Origin: CAYTSW01 sp964440605
Lineage (GTDB): Bacteria > Planctomycetota > Phycisphaerae > Phycisphaerales > UBA1924
Reading direction: 5' to 3'
Length of the DNA stretch: 22,167 bases
NCBI GenBank assembly: GCA_964440605.1
Contig: CAYTSW010000035.1
Span: forward strand, 1 to 22,167
Position 1 is the stretch's first letter; each line of letters begins with the position of its first letter. This document shows positions 21,700-22,167 of this stretch, one piece after another. A program made the position numbers and the translations under genes. Below the pieces are notes generated by a model. It saw only the letters and a program-made list of their open reading frames with translations, was not told the DNA's origin and searched no databases.

Positions 21700-21714
21700 C
21701 GCCAGCCGCTGGCG
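21700..21714 (-). terminator. Possible hairpin after the cyclodeaminase-like gene
   Basis: CGCCAG-CCG-CTGGCG forms a 6-bp stem with a 3-base loop, 21 bases after the stop at 21736. No T tract follows, so intrinsic termination is doubtful. Confidence 0.3.
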
Positions 21715-21735
21715 GGCCCGGTTGTGGTGGAGGCG

Positions 21736-22167
21736 TTAGAGGCAGCCTTGCTCGATGCGTTGCGTTCGGGCGGTCATTTCGGCGATCATGGATCGTGCGG
21801 TTTCCATGATGCCGCCGTGGAGGTCGCACTCTTCGAGAAGGGGCAGATTGATGCGCACGTTCCAGAGCGACGCCCGACCGGCGGCGTCGGCGAGGACGGC
21901 GGCGATCGCCAGGTCGCTGCGCAGGTTCCGGTTCGTGATCGCGACCAGCGACTCGAACAGCCGCAGCAGGTCGGCGCACGCCGCGATTACCGCAAGGGGC
22001 ACCTGCGTCGCGGCCAGCGCGGCGGCGGGCAACGCTTGGGCCTTCGATGGGTGATCATCCGGCGTGCGCATGAGCTCGGACAAATGCGCATACGCCTCGG
22101 CGTCCTCACGCGCGAGCGCCAGCACGAGCGCTCGGGCGTTCTCCAACTTGCGGATCGCCGACTCAAG
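21736..22167 (-). CDS. Formiminotransferase-cyclodeaminase/cyclohydrolase-like protein (5' end beyond window)
   Basis: The frame is open to the right edge, so the N-terminus is outside the window; 143 residues are visible. The segment TQVPLAVIAACADLLRLFESLV, then TNRNLRSDLAIAAVLADAAGRASLWNVRINLPLL, is the helical core of the FTCD_C family: cyclodeaminase domains and methenyltetrahydrofolate cyclohydrolases that process one-carbon units on folate in the cytoplasm. Key features are VPL before the helix, the N-x-x-S-D pair and the NVRINL motif. The C-terminus (MTARTQRIEQGCL) is short and plausible. An apparent start at 22146 is only an in-frame TTG. Substrate cannot be deduced from the fragment. 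Confidence 0.75.
   Translation of the reverse strand, partial: LESAIRKLENARALVLALAREDAEAYAHLSELMRTPDDHPSKAQALPAAALAATQVPLAVIAACADLLRLFESLVAITNRNLRSDLAIAAVLADAAGRASLWNVRINLPLLEECDLHGGIMETARSMIAEMTARTQRIEQGCL

Noticed and set aside
21608..21979. N-terminal extension of the zinc-ribbon gene to 21979
   Set aside because: The extension is Arg/Pro-rich, overlaps the cyclodeaminase-like gene in another frame and crosses its stop region; the 21607 ATG begins a sensible helix.
1..22167. Search for defence system, prophage, secretion island or CRISPR array
   Set aside because: No spaced direct repeats, integrase, transposase, nuclease or toxin-antitoxin-like genes were seen; the window is explained by flagellar and envelope genes.

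Overview
The window reads as part of a chromosome from a high-GC, Planctomycetota-like bacterium, probably near the Phycisphaerae. That placement is an inference. It rests on base composition, on intergenic ACGGGC...GCCCGT palindromes of a kind I associate with planctomycetes and their relatives, and on several small conserved proteins (20713-21607) that I remember mainly from planctomycete genomes. Every gene I can support lies on the minus strand, so transcription runs from high to low coordinates and 'upstream' means higher numbers. A run of 100 N at 1924-2023 shows that this is a scaffolded draft assembly.

Right part (22167 to about 15626): the 3' part of a formiminotransferase-cyclodeaminase/cyclohydrolase-like gene; a 90-aa zinc-ribbon-like protein; a conserved protein of unknown function overlapping a lipoprotein gene; an RDD-family membrane protein with a large extracytoplasmic N-terminal domain; and an 832-aa membrane-anchored TPR protein. 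These look like housekeeping or envelope genes and have no visible mechanistic link to the flagellum.

Left and middle part (15468 to 1): one long flagellar cluster. In transcription order it is a FlgN-like export chaperone, a soluble histidine kinase, an NtrC-type sigma54-dependent response regulator, flgB, flgC, fliE, fliF, fliG, fliH, fliI, fliJ, a MotE/YlxF-like coiled-coil protein, fliK, flgD, a TIGR02530-type flagellar operon protein, and flgE, which is cut by the left edge. From flgB onward the order closely follows the Bacillus fla/che operon. The kinase/regulator pair at the head resembles the FlgS/FlgR and FlrB/FlrC systems that time sigma54-dependent hook and rod gene expression in Proteobacteria and Campylobacterota. 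A good sigma54-like site (TGGCAAG-N4-TTGC, 1598-1612) lies just upstream of flgE, which fits that reading. The rod, MS-ring, switch, export-ATPase, hook-length and hook-cap genes are intact; flhA/B, fliL/M/N, motA/B and flagellin genes are not in the window.

The most notable points are: a FlgD whose C-terminal half is a cadherin-like (CADG/He_PIG type) domain; a gene split only by an assembly gap whose two flanks carry the same 55 bases, where collapsing the duplicate restores one 185-codon frame; clusters of GC-rich palindromes inside an otherwise tightly packed operon; and the sigma54-like site before flgE. I found no RNA genes, CRISPR array, insertion sequence or defence system. No gene-free stretch exceeds about 180 bases apart from the N run, which lies inside a gene.
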